A stretch of DNA of 64,000 nt from an uncultured Clostridia bacterium (GTDB lineage Bacteria > Bacillota > Clostridia > UBA1381): NCBI GenBank assembly GCA_944393255.1, contig CALXZP010000005.1, forward strand, positions 1 through 64,000, given 5' to 3'. Position numbers and translations under genes: made by a program. The notes under the pieces were generated by a model. That model had not been told where the DNA came from. It worked only from the letters and a program-made list of their open reading frames with translations, and ran no database searches. Within the stretch, counting starts at the first letter, position 1, and the number at the start of each line of letters is the position of its first letter. This document shows positions 24,538 through 33,315 of the stretch, in pieces.

Positions 24538-25623
24538 TTATATTGATAGTAGATTCATATATTGTCGTTTTATATCCATATTTGTATGTACATATCTGTC
24601 AAGAGTAACGGAAGCATTGGCATGTCCGAGTATTTCACTCAATGCTTTTATATCAAAATTTTTTCTTATACATACAGAGGCAAAATTATGCCGAAGATCA
24701 TGATAACGTATATCTTTTATACCGCATTTAGAAATAAATTCTTTAAAATATTTTCTCAGTTTACTTGGTTCTGTTCCGGATATGGCAATGCTGTTTTTAT
24801 TCATATGATTTAATTCATCAAGTAATTTGCAAAGAAAATCGGGCAATGGAATTGTTCTTAATGAATTTGATGTTTTTGGAGTTCCTTCAATTATATAAGT
24901 TGATCCTTTATTGTTAGATATCCTCTGTATAGTGCGTTTTATATGAATAGTTTTCTTTTCACAGTCGTAATCCTCCCAATGAAGAGCACATACTTCACCT
25001 ATCCTAATTCCTGTATACATAGAGAGCAGTATCGCCATGTTATTAGAATTAATATCTTGGCTCAGTTTCACGGTCAGCAACTTTGTCTCCTCGTCTGTTA
25101 AAATCAGGGGCTCAGCTTTTTCAGGCTTGGGCGAATGTATATTATGAATATTATTAGTAATTCCATACTCATTTTCACAAAAAACAGCAATAGACTTTAC
25201 AACATACAGAATATCCTGCATGTATTTCTTGGAAATACCGCCTTTTCCATTCAGTTTTCCATTAGACAATTTAAAGTCTATATAACTGTTAAGTAAACTA
25301 TTATTAAGTTCATTTATCTTTTTGTTTTTAAAATAAGGCAGTATATGTCGTTTAACAAGATATGTATAATTTGACAATGTAGATACCTTTACTCTGAATT
25401 TTATATAGACGAGCCACTGTTCTGCTGCATAATCAAACATAACTGTCTTGCTCTGTGGTTTATTACGGGCTTTTAGCATAATAAGTTTGTTTTTTACATC
25501 TTTGTATGAATTGCCATAAATCGACACATACCGCTTGTTTCCATTACCTTTGCTTCTACAGGCATATCTTCCCTCCCAACGTCCATCGTTTCTCTTATAG
25601 ATATTCTTACCTTTTCTTGACAT
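24538..25623 (-). CDS. Tyrosine recombinase (phage-integrase family)
   Basis: The 361-residue recombinase has an N-terminal AP2-like arm-binding region (about 5–50), a SAM-like core-binding domain (about 60–155) and a catalytic domain (170–360). The catalytic set is complete: R207 (TGIRIGE), K near 250, H308/R311 (HDLRHNFAS), H334 (LGHAN) and Y344 (LDRYVH). AAAAAGGAG precedes the ATG. The gene lies between 20-bp perfect inverted repeats at 24388 and 25832, with a terminator after it and a divergent promoter before it. It most likely inverts this segment. An alternative is that it is the integrase of a mobile element. Confidence 0.93.
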   Translation of the reverse strand: MSRKGKNIYKRNDGRWEGRYACRSKGNGNKRYVSIYGNSYKDVKNKLIMLKARNKPQSKTVMFDYAAEQWLVYIKFRVKVSTLSNYTYLVKRHILPYFKNKKINELNNSLLNSYIDFKLSNGKLNGKGGISKKYMQDILYVVKSIAVFCENEYGITNNIHNIHSPKPEKAEPLILTDEETKLLTVKLSQDINSNNMAILLSMYTGIRIGEVCALHWEDYDCEKKTIHIKRTIQRISNNKGSTYIIEGTPKTSNSLRTIPLPDFLCKLLDELNHMNKNSIAISGTEPSKLRKYFKEFISKCGIKDIRYHDLRHNFASVCIRKNFDIKALSEILGHANASVTLDRYVHTNMDIKRQYMNLLSI

Positions 25624-25789
25624 AGCTATTTCTCCTTTTTACCATAATTGTGACGGTTTATATTGTAATATATATATATTAGATTATATCATATTTTAAG
25701 CTAAATCAACAAATAAATCTATAAATTGGCTTTGCTTTACAACAAAACGCAAAAAAATAGTGTGTTAATAAAAAAAACAACTTATTATA

Positions 25790-25818
25790 TTGATTTTTTG
25801 CTCTGTATATGTTATAAT
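25790..25818 (+). promoter_or_regulatory. Outward promoter at the right end of the cassette
   Basis: TTGATT (25790–25795), a 17-bp spacer and a perfect TATAAT (25813–25818) point toward the helicase and polysaccharide genes. The -10 box ends 13 bp before the right inverted repeat, so transcription would start just inside the repeat and cross it. Confidence 0.7.
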
Positions 25819-25831
25819 ATGTATTATTAAA

Positions 25832-25851
25832 TTAAGTAACATACTTAAAAT
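25832..25851 (-). repeat. Right inverted repeat of the putative invertible cassette
   Basis: This is the perfect reverse complement of 24388–24407. It lies in the 5' leader of the helicase gene, directly before its ribosome site (GGGAGGG, 25856–25862). Confidence 0.85.
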
Positions 25852-25868
25852 ATGTGGGAGGGATGAGT

Positions 25869-28136
25869 ATGTCAATAAAGTTGTATGAACATAACCAAGA
25901 AGCTTATGATGCAGCTATTGATATACTAAAAAAAACAGGAAAAGCGGTAATCATTCACCCAACAGGTACCGGAAAGTCATTTATAGGGTTTAAATATGCA
26001 GAACAGAATCCAACTCAAAAAATCTTGTGGCTTACACCAAGTAAATATATTGCTCAGACTCAAGTAGAAAATTTGAAGAAGGAGAGCGGTATTGAGCTTG
26101 ATAATATTACATTTATGACATATTCAAAGCTGATTATGCTTGACGATGATGAAATGTTGAAATTGAATCCTGATTTTATCATTGCCGATGAGCATCATAG
26201 AATGGGTGCAGTGCAGTGGCAGATAGGAGCTAAGAAGTTGTTCGGCATGTATAGGAACGTGCCGAGGTTGGGGTTATCTGCAACAAATATACGTTATCTT
26301 GATAATCAGCGTAATATGGCAGAAGAACTTTTTGATGGAAATATTGCTTCGGAAATGACCCTGGGAGAAGCAATAGTAAGAAATATTTTGTTGCCTCCAA
26401 CATATGTAATATCGGTATACGGTTATCAGCAGGAATTGAAAAAATATGAGGATAGAATAGACAGAATAGTTAATACAGGAATAAGAGATAAAAACAAACG
26501 GGAATTGGACAAGCTGCGCCGTACATTGGAGATGGCAGATGGGTTGGATAAAGTATTTGTAAAGCATATAAAGAATAAAAGCGGAAAGTATATTGTGTTC
26601 TGCGCCGGGAAAGAGAGTATGGACAGCATTGCAGAACAGGCAGAGAAATGGTTTGAAAAAGTCAATTCTAAGAGACATATATATAAGATAACATGTGATG
26701 ATCCCGCAGCAAGTAATGATTTTAAAGCCTTTAAGGCAGATGATTCGGAATGCCTAAAACTGATGTTTTGCATAGATATGCTAAATGAGGGTGTTCATGT
26801 GGATGATATAGACGGAGTTATATTATTTCGGGCTACAGTATCACCGATAGTGTATAAACAGCAGATAGGAAGAGCATTATCGACAGGGAAAAACAAACAT
26901 CCGATAATATTTGATGTAGTAAATAATTTTGAAAATTTATATAGTATATCCTCAATTCAGGAGGAAATAAATCTCGCAGTTAGCTATTATTTATCGCATG
27001 GTGATGGTGATAAGATCGTTAATGATAAATTTACGGTGATTGATGAAACAAAAGACAGTGCGAAGCTGTTTAGGCAGCTTGAAAAAAGTTTGCTGGCAAC
27101 ATGGGACATATATTTCAGTGAAGCAAAGAAATATTATGATAAATACGGAAATCTGAGGATACCAAAAGGATACGTGACTGAGAGTGGTATAACACTTGGA
27201 ATGTGGATATCAACTCAGCGAAAAATAAGAAAAGGAAGTATTCCCGGCAATTTGAGCGAAGGACAGATAGCACGACTTGATACCATAGGCATGATATGGG
27301 ACAACATAAGCGATATACGTTGGGAAAATGGATATGAGCATGCAGCAGCATATTATGAAGAGCATGGTAATCTTGATGTACATAGCCGGTATGTTTGCGA
27401 AGATGGTTTCAAGCTGGGCTCATGGATATCCAATAATCGTTCGTGGAAAATCAATAATAGTCATACAGGGGTTTTGAATCACGATCGTATAAACAGATTG
27501 GACAATATTGGAATGATTTGGAATAAAAATAATATGCTGTGGGAGAAAAATTATATTGCGGCATTTGAGTATTTCAAAGAGCATGGGGACTTAAATGTTC
27601 CTGCTGCATATATCACACCTGAAGGCATTAGACTGGGGCTATGGATAAACAGCCAGAAACAAATTAGAGCCGGAAAAACTAAAGGTACAGCGCTCACAGA
27701 AGAGCAAATAGGGCGTTTAGACATGATAGGTATGTTTTGGGAAAACAAGTATGAGATGCAGTGGAATAGAGCATATGCTGCGGCTTATGAGTATTATAAA
27801 AAATACGGAACACTTGATATTCCTGCTGCGTATAAAACTGAAACGGGCATTGCACTTGGAAAATGGATAAGACGTCAGAGGACAAATAAAAAACTTAATG
27901 ATCAACAAAAACATATGCTTGATAAAATAGGCATGATATGGAGGATTGAAGATCCATGGGAAATTCGGTATAAACTGGCTAAGGAGTATTATGATGAACA
28001 TGGCAATATAGATTTACCTCAGAAATATGTGGTAAACAATGTATGGCTTGGCAAATGGCTGTATATGCAGCGCAAGAATAAAAACCATCTTACATTGAAG
28101 CAGATACAAAAGCTCAATGATATAGGGATCAAATGA
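25869..28136 (+). CDS. Superfamily 2 helicase with five helicase-associated (HA) repeats
   Basis: The 755-residue product has an N-terminal SF2 motor with Walker A (HPTGTGKSF, about 31–39), DEHH (about 107–110), GLSAT, and a C-terminal helicase lobe with FCAGKES, MLNEGVHVDD and QQIGRALS. After about residue 400 come five repeats of about 65–75 residues of the helicase-associated type (A..YY..YGNL..P..Y....G..LG.WI..QR...G....L...Q...LD.IGM.W). The ATG at 25869 is seven bases after GGAGG. It is the first gene downstream of the cassette promoter and only 54 bp before the sugar transferase gene, so it is probably co-transcribed with the polysaccharide genes. Its role there is unknown; nucleic-acid remodelling or defence are both possible. 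Confidence 0.85.
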   Translation: MSIKLYEHNQEAYDAAIDILKKTGKAVIIHPTGTGKSFIGFKYAEQNPTQKILWLTPSKYIAQTQVENLKKESGIELDNITFMTYSKLIMLDDDEMLKLNPDFIIADEHHRMGAVQWQIGAKKLFGMYRNVPRLGLSATNIRYLDNQRNMAEELFDGNIASEMTLGEAIVRNILLPPTYVISVYGYQQELKKYEDRIDRIVNTGIRDKNKRELDKLRRTLEMADGLDKVFVKHIKNKSGKYIVFCAGKESMDSIAEQAEKWFEKVNSKRHIYKITCDDPAASNDFKAFKADDSECLKLMFCIDMLNEGVHVDDIDGVILFRATVSPIVYKQQIGRALSTGKNKHPIIFDVVNNFENLYSISSIQEEINLAVSYYLSHGDGDKIVNDKFTVIDETKDSAKLFRQLEKSLLATWDIYFSEAKKYYDKYGNLRIPKGYVTESGITLGMWISTQRKIRKGSIPGNLSEGQIARLDTIGMIWDNISDIRWENGYEHAAAYYEEHGNLDVHSRYVCEDGFKLGSWISNNRSWKINNSHTGVLNHDRINRLDNIGMIWNKNNMLWEKNYIAAFEYFKEHGDLNVPAAYITPEGIRLGLWINSQKQIRAGKTKGTALTEEQIGRLDMIGMFWENKYEMQWNRAYAAAYEYYKKYGTLDIPAAYKTETGIALGKWIRRQRTNKKLNDQQKHMLDKIGMIWRIEDPWEIRYKLAKEYYDEHGNIDLPQKYVVNNVWLGKWLYMQRKNKNHLTLKQIQKLNDIGIK

Positions 28137-28190
28137 GATATAAAAACAAGATATGCTGTACTTGCATATTGAAAAAGGGGGGATTTAACG

Positions 28191-28877
28191 ATGGAACAAA
28201 TAATTGCTGAGAAACAGCGATACGCAGATACGAAATTGAAAGAAAAGCCAATATATGAACTTACAAAGCGTGTTTTTGATTTTATAAGCTCACTCTTGGT
28301 AAGTATTATTATTTCTATCCCTTGCTTGATCATAGCGGTAATAATAATAATAGTTGATCCGGGAAATCCATTTTATGTACAAGAGAGGATGGGACGAAAC
28401 GGAAAGACTATAAAAATGGTCAAATTTAGAAGCATGATAAAAAATGCGGGTGATTTAGAGGATATGCTTACTCCTGAGCAGTACGAGCAATATTTAAAAG
28501 AATATAAATTGGACAACGATCCAAGATTGCTGCCTCGCGGTGTAGGAAAGATGATAAGAAAACTGAGTATTGACGAATTACCGCAGATTTTTTTTAATAT
28601 ATGTCTTGGCGGGAGTATGTCAGTTGTCGGACCAAGACCTATTGTACATAGTGAGTTATTAGATAAATATACGCTGGAACAGCAAAAATTGCTTTTGAGC
28701 GTGAAACCGGGACTTACAGGTTATTGGCAAGCATACGCAAGGAACAATGCCAGTTATGAGAGCGGTAGACGTCAGAAAATGGAACTGTATTATATTGAGA
28801 ATAGATCTGTATGTTTTGATATAAGAATACTATTTCAATCTGTTATCTCTGTCTTGAAAAGAACAGGCGCCCAATGA
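28191..28877 (+). CDS. Undecaprenyl-phosphate sugar phosphotransferase (initiating transferase)
   Basis: The 228-residue bacterial sugar transferase has one hydrophobic segment (about 33–56) and the conserved cytoplasmic domain: VQERMGRNGKTIKMVKFRSM, LRKLSIDELPQ-type segment (IRKLSIDELPQIF), SVVGPRPI and VKPGLTGYWQ. It transfers a sugar-1-phosphate from a nucleotide sugar to undecaprenyl phosphate on the inner membrane face and starts the repeat unit. GGGGGG precedes the ATG. It is the first dedicated polysaccharide gene of the locus. Confidence 0.93.
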   Translation: MEQIIAEKQRYADTKLKEKPIYELTKRVFDFISSLLVSIIISIPCLIIAVIIIIVDPGNPFYVQERMGRNGKTIKMVKFRSMIKNAGDLEDMLTPEQYEQYLKEYKLDNDPRLLPRGVGKMIRKLSIDELPQIFFNICLGGSMSVVGPRPIVHSELLDKYTLEQQKLLLSVKPGLTGYWQAYARNNASYESGRRQKMELYYIENRSVCFDIRILFQSVISVLKRTGAQ

Positions 28878-28905
28878 TCAAATTATATCTGGAGGAATTG
28901 TTTGT

Positions 28906-29784
28906 ATGAAAGGTATTGTTTTAGCTGGAGGGAAAGGTACAAGATTGTATCCTAATACTATTGTTGTATCAAAGCAGTTACTGCCTATTTATGATAAGCC
29001 ATTGATTTATTATCCTATATCTGTTTTATTGCTTGCAGGAATACGTGAGATACTTATTATTTCCACTCCTCATGATATTGATAATTATAAGGAGCTGCTG
29101 GGTGACGGATCAAAAATTGGAGTCAAGTTTGAATATGTTGTTCAGCAGGAACCCAGAGGGTTGGCGGACGCTTTTATTTTAGGTGAAAATTTTATAAAAA
29201 ATGATAGTGTTTGTCTTGTGCTGGGTGACAACGTATTTTATGGACAAGCATTTTCAAAACTGCTTCACAGCGCAATAGAGACTGCGGAGAAATACGGAGC
29301 AAATATATTTGGATTAATGGTAAAAGATCCGCGGGAATTCGGTGTTGTAGAGTTTAATGATGAAGGAAGAGTCATATCAATAGAGGAAAAACCGGAGAAT
29401 CCTAAGTCAAGTTATGCGGTGCCAGGATTGTACTTTTATGATAATAGTGTTGTTGAGATTGCCAAGAATGTTAAACCGTCAGAAAGAGGAGAGATAGAGA
29501 TCACTGCTGTTAATAATGAATACCTTCAACAGGGAAAACTTATGGTAACGCTTATGGGCAGAGGTATGGCATGGCTCGATACAGGATCGCCGAAAGGTAT
29601 GTATAAAGCAAGTGGATTTGTAAAAACAGTTCAAGAAATGCAGGGATTTTATATTTCGTGTATAGAAGAAATTGCCTGGCGTAAGGGTTTTATAAGCAGC
29701 GCACAGCTTAGGAAAATAGGAGAGGATCTTAAAATAACAGAGTATGGACAGTATTTGTTATCGTTGACGGAGGATCGGAAATGA
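28906..29784 (+). CDS. rfbA: Glucose-1-phosphate thymidylyltransferase
   Basis: RmlA/RfbA makes dTDP-glucose from dTTP and glucose-1-phosphate. The 292-residue product shows the signature GIVLAGGKGTRLYP (3–16), SKQLLPIYDKPLIYYP, VVQQEPRGLADAF, VLGDNVFYG and GRGMAWLDTGSP. GGAGG lies upstream, and the next gene overlaps by 4 bp. Together with rfbB and rfbC it supplies dTDP-4-keto-6-deoxy sugars for the polymer. Confidence 0.97.
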   Translation: MKGIVLAGGKGTRLYPNTIVVSKQLLPIYDKPLIYYPISVLLLAGIREILIISTPHDIDNYKELLGDGSKIGVKFEYVVQQEPRGLADAFILGENFIKNDSVCLVLGDNVFYGQAFSKLLHSAIETAEKYGANIFGLMVKDPREFGVVEFNDEGRVISIEEKPENPKSSYAVPGLYFYDNSVVEIAKNVKPSERGEIEITAVNNEYLQQGKLMVTLMGRGMAWLDTGSPKGMYKASGFVKTVQEMQGFYISCIEEIAWRKGFISSAQLRKIGEDLKITEYGQYLLSLTEDRK

Positions 29785-30806
29785 AGAAAACAATAATAGT
29801 TACCGGAGGCGCTGGATTTATAGGCAGCAACTTTATATTTCATATGCTCAGTACATATTCGGAATATAGGATAATATGCTTGGATAAGCTTACATATGCG
29901 GGAAATCTTTCAACATTGCAGTCAGTAATGGATGATCCAAGATTTCGTTTTGTTAAGGCAGATATTTGTGACAGAGCTGCGGTATACAAACTTTTTGAAG
30001 AAGAGAGTCCGGATATGATTGTGAATTTCGCTGCAGAGAGTCATGTTGACCGTTCCATAGAGGCTCCGGATGTATTTCTGCAGACTAATATTATGGGGAC
30101 GGCAACATTGATGGATGCGTGTCGTAAATATGGGATAGAAAGGTATCATCAAGTATCGACTGATGAAGTATATGGTGATCTTCCTCTTGACAGACCCGAT
30201 ATATTATTTACAGAGGATACTCCGATCCATACCTCAAGCCCATATTCATCATCAAAGGCTGCAGCTGATTTGCTGGTGTTTGCATATCACAGAACATACG
30301 GTATTCCGGTGACAGTATCTCGATGCTCAAATAATTACGGTCCATATCATTTTCCGGAAAAACTTATACCGCTTACTATAGCAAATGCTTTGACAGATAA
30401 GGAACTTCCGGTATACGGAGACGGATTAAATATTCGTGACTGGCTGTATGTCGAGGATCATTGTAAGGCTATTGATATGATCATACATAACGGAAGAGTA
30501 GGAGAAGTCTATAATATTGGAGGTCATAACGAAAAGACGAATATCTATATCGTAAAGAAGATTTTAGATATTATTGGGAAGCCGGAAAGTCTTATTAAGT
30601 ATGTGACAGACCGAAAGGGACATGATCTTAGGTATGCGATAGATCCGACCAAAATACATAATGAGCTTGGCTGGTTGCCGGAAACGATGTTTGATGACGG
30701 AATCGAAAAGACGGTACAGTGGTATTTAGATAATAAAGAATGGTGGGAAAATATTATCAATGGAGAGTATCGGGATTATTATAAAAAAATGTATGGAGAC
30801 AGATGA
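29781..30806 (+). CDS. rfbB: dTDP-glucose 4,6-dehydratase
   Basis: This 341-residue extended short-chain dehydrogenase has TGGAGFIGSNF at its NAD-binding start and the RmlB-typical AAESHVDRSI, STDEVYGDL, SPYSSSKAAADL (catalytic Y-x3-K) and RCSNNYGPYHFPEKLIPL. It converts dTDP-glucose to dTDP-4-keto-6-deoxy-glucose. The start overlaps the rfbA stop (ATGA), so translation is coupled. The length is normal for the family. Confidence 0.97.
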   Translation: MKKTIIVTGGAGFIGSNFIFHMLSTYSEYRIICLDKLTYAGNLSTLQSVMDDPRFRFVKADICDRAAVYKLFEEESPDMIVNFAAESHVDRSIEAPDVFLQTNIMGTATLMDACRKYGIERYHQVSTDEVYGDLPLDRPDILFTEDTPIHTSSPYSSSKAAADLLVFAYHRTYGIPVTVSRCSNNYGPYHFPEKLIPLTIANALTDKELPVYGDGLNIRDWLYVEDHCKAIDMIIHNGRVGEVYNIGGHNEKTNIYIVKKILDIIGKPESLIKYVTDRKGHDLRYAIDPTKIHNELGWLPETMFDDGIEKTVQWYLDNKEWWENIINGEYRDYYKKMYGDR

Positions 30807-30816
30807 GGTGTGAAAG

Positions 30817-31425
30817 ATGGGACAAATAAAAGTAATAAAATGTCCGATTGAGGGACTTTATATCATAGAGCCGACCATACATAGAGATGGCAGAGGATAT
30901 TTTGTGGAAACATATAATTGCAAAGATATGCGTGAAGCAGGGCTGGACATGGTATTTGTTCAGGATAATCAAAGTATGTCTACAAAGGGTGTTTTGAGAG
31001 GTATGCATTTTCAAAAGAAATATCCTCAGGGTAAGCTGGTCAGAGTTATAAAAGGCAGAGTTTTTGATGTTGCGGTTGATTTGCGTACGAAAAGTAAAAC
31101 ATATGGTAAATGGTATGGGATTGAGCTTTCGGAAGAAAATAAAAAGCAATTTTATATATCTGAAGGATTTGCGCACGGTTATTTGGTACTTAGCGATGTT
31201 GCCGAGTTCTGCTATAAGGTAACGGATTTCTGGCATCCCGGAGATGAAGGCGGATTGGCTTGGAATGATCCTCAGATCGGTATAGAGTGGCCTGAGTTAC
31301 AGGGGGAATATTGTAACTCGGCGTCCGCAGAGGGTTTTTGTTTGACCGATGGTACTCCGATCGTTATGAGTGAGAAGGATCAAAAATGGTTGAGATTAAG
31401 TGAGACCTTTTCTTTCAAACAATAA
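30817..31425 (+). CDS. rfbC: dTDP-4-dehydrorhamnose 3,5-epimerase
   Basis: The 202-residue cupin enzyme RmlC carries the catalytic segments RGYFVETY, QDNQSMSTKGVLRGMHFQ, PQGKLVRVIKGRVFDVAVDLR and EGFAHGYLVLSD. It epimerises dTDP-4-keto-6-deoxyglucose at C3 and C5 to the L-lyxo form. A GAGGTG ribosome site lies upstream. The reductase RmlD that would complete dTDP-L-rhamnose is not next in line. Confidence 0.96.
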   Translation: MGQIKVIKCPIEGLYIIEPTIHRDGRGYFVETYNCKDMREAGLDMVFVQDNQSMSTKGVLRGMHFQKKYPQGKLVRVIKGRVFDVAVDLRTKSKTYGKWYGIELSEENKKQFYISEGFAHGYLVLSDVAEFCYKVTDFWHPGDEGGLAWNDPQIGIEWPELQGEYCNSASAEGFCLTDGTPIVMSEKDQKWLRLSETFSFKQ

Positions 31426-31447
31426 TATGGAAATAAGGAATGCTAAA

Positions 31448-32458
31448 ATGAGCATGAAATATAAAGGAAAAAAACTACTTTTAATTGCTCCTCTGTTTTT
31501 TGGATACTATAAGGAAATTATAAAAGAAGCTGAAATAATGGGTATGAACGCGGATTATATATGTGATGCTCCAAGCAACAGCAATATGTCAAAAGCTATC
31601 GGAAGAATAAATAAAAAGCTTATAAATGGGGCAGCGAAAAGATATTTTAAGCAGAAGGTTTATCCTATAATTAAAAATACTAAGTATGATTATATTGTAT
31701 TGATCGCAGGCATGACTTTTGCATTTACTCCTGAGATGATAAAAAAAATAAAAGAAAGACAAGCTGGGGCTAGATTCATTATTTATCAGTGGGATTCAGA
31801 ACAAAACATTCAATATGTTACAAAGATACACAAATACTTTGATAGGATATATTCATTTGACAGATTTGATAGTGAACGAAATCCTATATATATTTTTCTG
31901 CCGTTGTTTTATACCAGGTTGTATGAGAAAATCGCTGATGAAACTGCATACGGAAGAACAGAATATAATTGTCTTTATATAGGAACTGCGCATCCACAGA
32001 AGTTTAAAGCTATCAATGATATGGCAGAAGCTGTGAAAGAGGAAATGCCCAGTCAGTTTTTGTATCATTATATGCCTTCAAAACTTAAATATTATTATCA
32101 TAAATTCACAGCGCCTGAATATAAAAATGCCTCGTTAAAGGATTTTGAGTTTAAAAAAATAAAAAAGGATGAAATGGTACGGTTGTTCCAGCAGTCTGAT
32201 TGTATACTTGATGCACCTCAAAGCGGACAAAGCGGTTTGACAATAAGGACTTTAGAGTGTCTGGGTGCAAAAAAGAAGCTAATCACTACAAATAAAGATG
32301 TCGTAAATTATGATTTTTATAATGAAAGCAATATATTGGTGTTTGATGGAGAAATAAACACGGCCACTCCGTTTTTTTGGAATGACTTTAAAGAAATACC
32401 TGATAATATTTATAGAAAGTATTCACTGAGATGTTGGATGGATACTTTGTTATCATAA
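31448..32458 (+). CDS. CgeB-like glycosyltransferase, paralogue of the gene at 38069
   Basis: The 336-residue protein has a GT-B-like layout and resembles CgeB/spore-type or capsular glycosyltransferases. Segments are YIVLIAGMTF, IYQWDSEQN, IYSFDRFDSER, LYIGTAHPQK and CILDAPQSGQSGLTIRTLECLG. The last parts are also found, with the same spacing, in the product at 38069–39049. The ATG at 31448 is preferred, with AAGGA before it. It probably adds one sugar to the lipid-linked unit in the cytoplasm, but donor and acceptor are unknown. Confidence 0.7.
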   Translation: MSMKYKGKKLLLIAPLFFGYYKEIIKEAEIMGMNADYICDAPSNSNMSKAIGRINKKLINGAAKRYFKQKVYPIIKNTKYDYIVLIAGMTFAFTPEMIKKIKERQAGARFIIYQWDSEQNIQYVTKIHKYFDRIYSFDRFDSERNPIYIFLPLFYTRLYEKIADETAYGRTEYNCLYIGTAHPQKFKAINDMAEAVKEEMPSQFLYHYMPSKLKYYYHKFTAPEYKNASLKDFEFKKIKKDEMVRLFQQSDCILDAPQSGQSGLTIRTLECLGAKKKLITTNKDVVNYDFYNESNILVFDGEINTATPFFWNDFKEIPDNIYRKYSLRCWMDTLLS

Positions 32459-32472
32459 AGGAAGGAGCTGCA

Positions 32473-33309
32473 ATGAAGATACTGATAACAGGAGCGAGCG
32501 GATATTTAGGCAGGGGAATTGTGGATGAGCTTATCGGTATGGGGCACGATGTGACAGCTACAGATATAAGAGACTGCGGAATAAATAAAGAAGCAAAGAT
32601 AGTTGTAGAAGATCTATTTAGCATTAAGGATCCATATAAATATTTTGGAGAGCCGGATGTCTTGCTGCATCTTGCATGGAGGAATGGATTTGTACATAAC
32701 GCTGACACTCATTTGGCAGATTTGTCAGAACACTACAGATTCATAAAAAATATGATCGACAGGGGTTTAAAAAGCTGCTGTGTTATGGGAACAATGCATG
32801 AAATTGGTTTTTATGAAGGAAGTATAAATGAGAACACTCCATGTAATCCTATGAATTTATACGGCATAGCAAAAAATGCGCTGCGTAGGAGTATAGAGTT
32901 ATATGCTGCCAGCAAGGGCATTGCTTTTTTATGGCTGAGAGGCTATTACATAGTAAGCGGAGATACAAGGGGAGGCTCCATTTTTTCAAAAATAGCTCAG
33001 GCTAATGCTGAGGGAAAAAGAGAATTTCCGTTTACAATGGGAAAAAATCAATATGATTACCTGGATTATAAAGAATTTTGCGAGCAAGTTGCTGTTGCTG
33101 TTTCACAGAATGATATATGCGGAATAATAAACATATGCTCGGGAAGACCGGAAGAATTGGGAAGCAGAGTTGAACGTTTCATCAAAGAGAATAATTATGA
33201 TATAAAATTACAGTACGGAGCTTTTCCGGATCGTCCGTACGATTCAAAGGCTGTATGGGGTGATAACCGAAAAATACAAGCAATTTTTAACGCGAACAAG
33301 CGGGAGTGA
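32473..33309 (+). CDS. NAD(P)-dependent sugar reductase/epimerase (extended SDR)
   Basis: The 278-residue SDR has TGASGYLGRG (NAD-binding), a mid-protein VMGTMHEIGFYEG and the catalytic YGIAK. It is neither a typical RmlD nor GalE. Its place with rfbABC and without rfbD suggests that it reduces the RmlC product at C4, perhaps to 6-deoxy-L-talose or L-rhamnose. That is inference from context. The ATG at 32473 follows AAGGAAGGAG, and the longer frame to 32431 has no ribosome site. Confidence 0.75.
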   Translation: MKILITGASGYLGRGIVDELIGMGHDVTATDIRDCGINKEAKIVVEDLFSIKDPYKYFGEPDVLLHLAWRNGFVHNADTHLADLSEHYRFIKNMIDRGLKSCCVMGTMHEIGFYEGSINENTPCNPMNLYGIAKNALRRSIELYAASKGIAFLWLRGYYIVSGDTRGGSIFSKIAQANAEGKREFPFTMGKNQYDYLDYKEFCEQVAVAVSQNDICGIINICSGRPEELGSRVERFIKENNYDIKLQYGAFPDRPYDSKAVWGDNRKIQAIFNANKRE

Positions 33310-33315
33310 GCGGCT

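Noticed and set aside
24388..25851. Reading the recombinase cassette as an insertion sequence with 20-bp terminal inverted repeats
   Set aside because: No target-site duplication is visible outside the repeats (AGAAATA on the left, ATGTGGG on the right), the repeats are palindromic core-like sites, and promoter plus terminator are placed as in a switch. Not excluded, but less supported.
28145..28175. Small hairpin (ATATGC/GCATAT) between helicase and sugar transferase as a terminator
   Set aside because: The stem is only 6 bp and is followed by GAAAAAGG rather than T residues, so read-through is expected.
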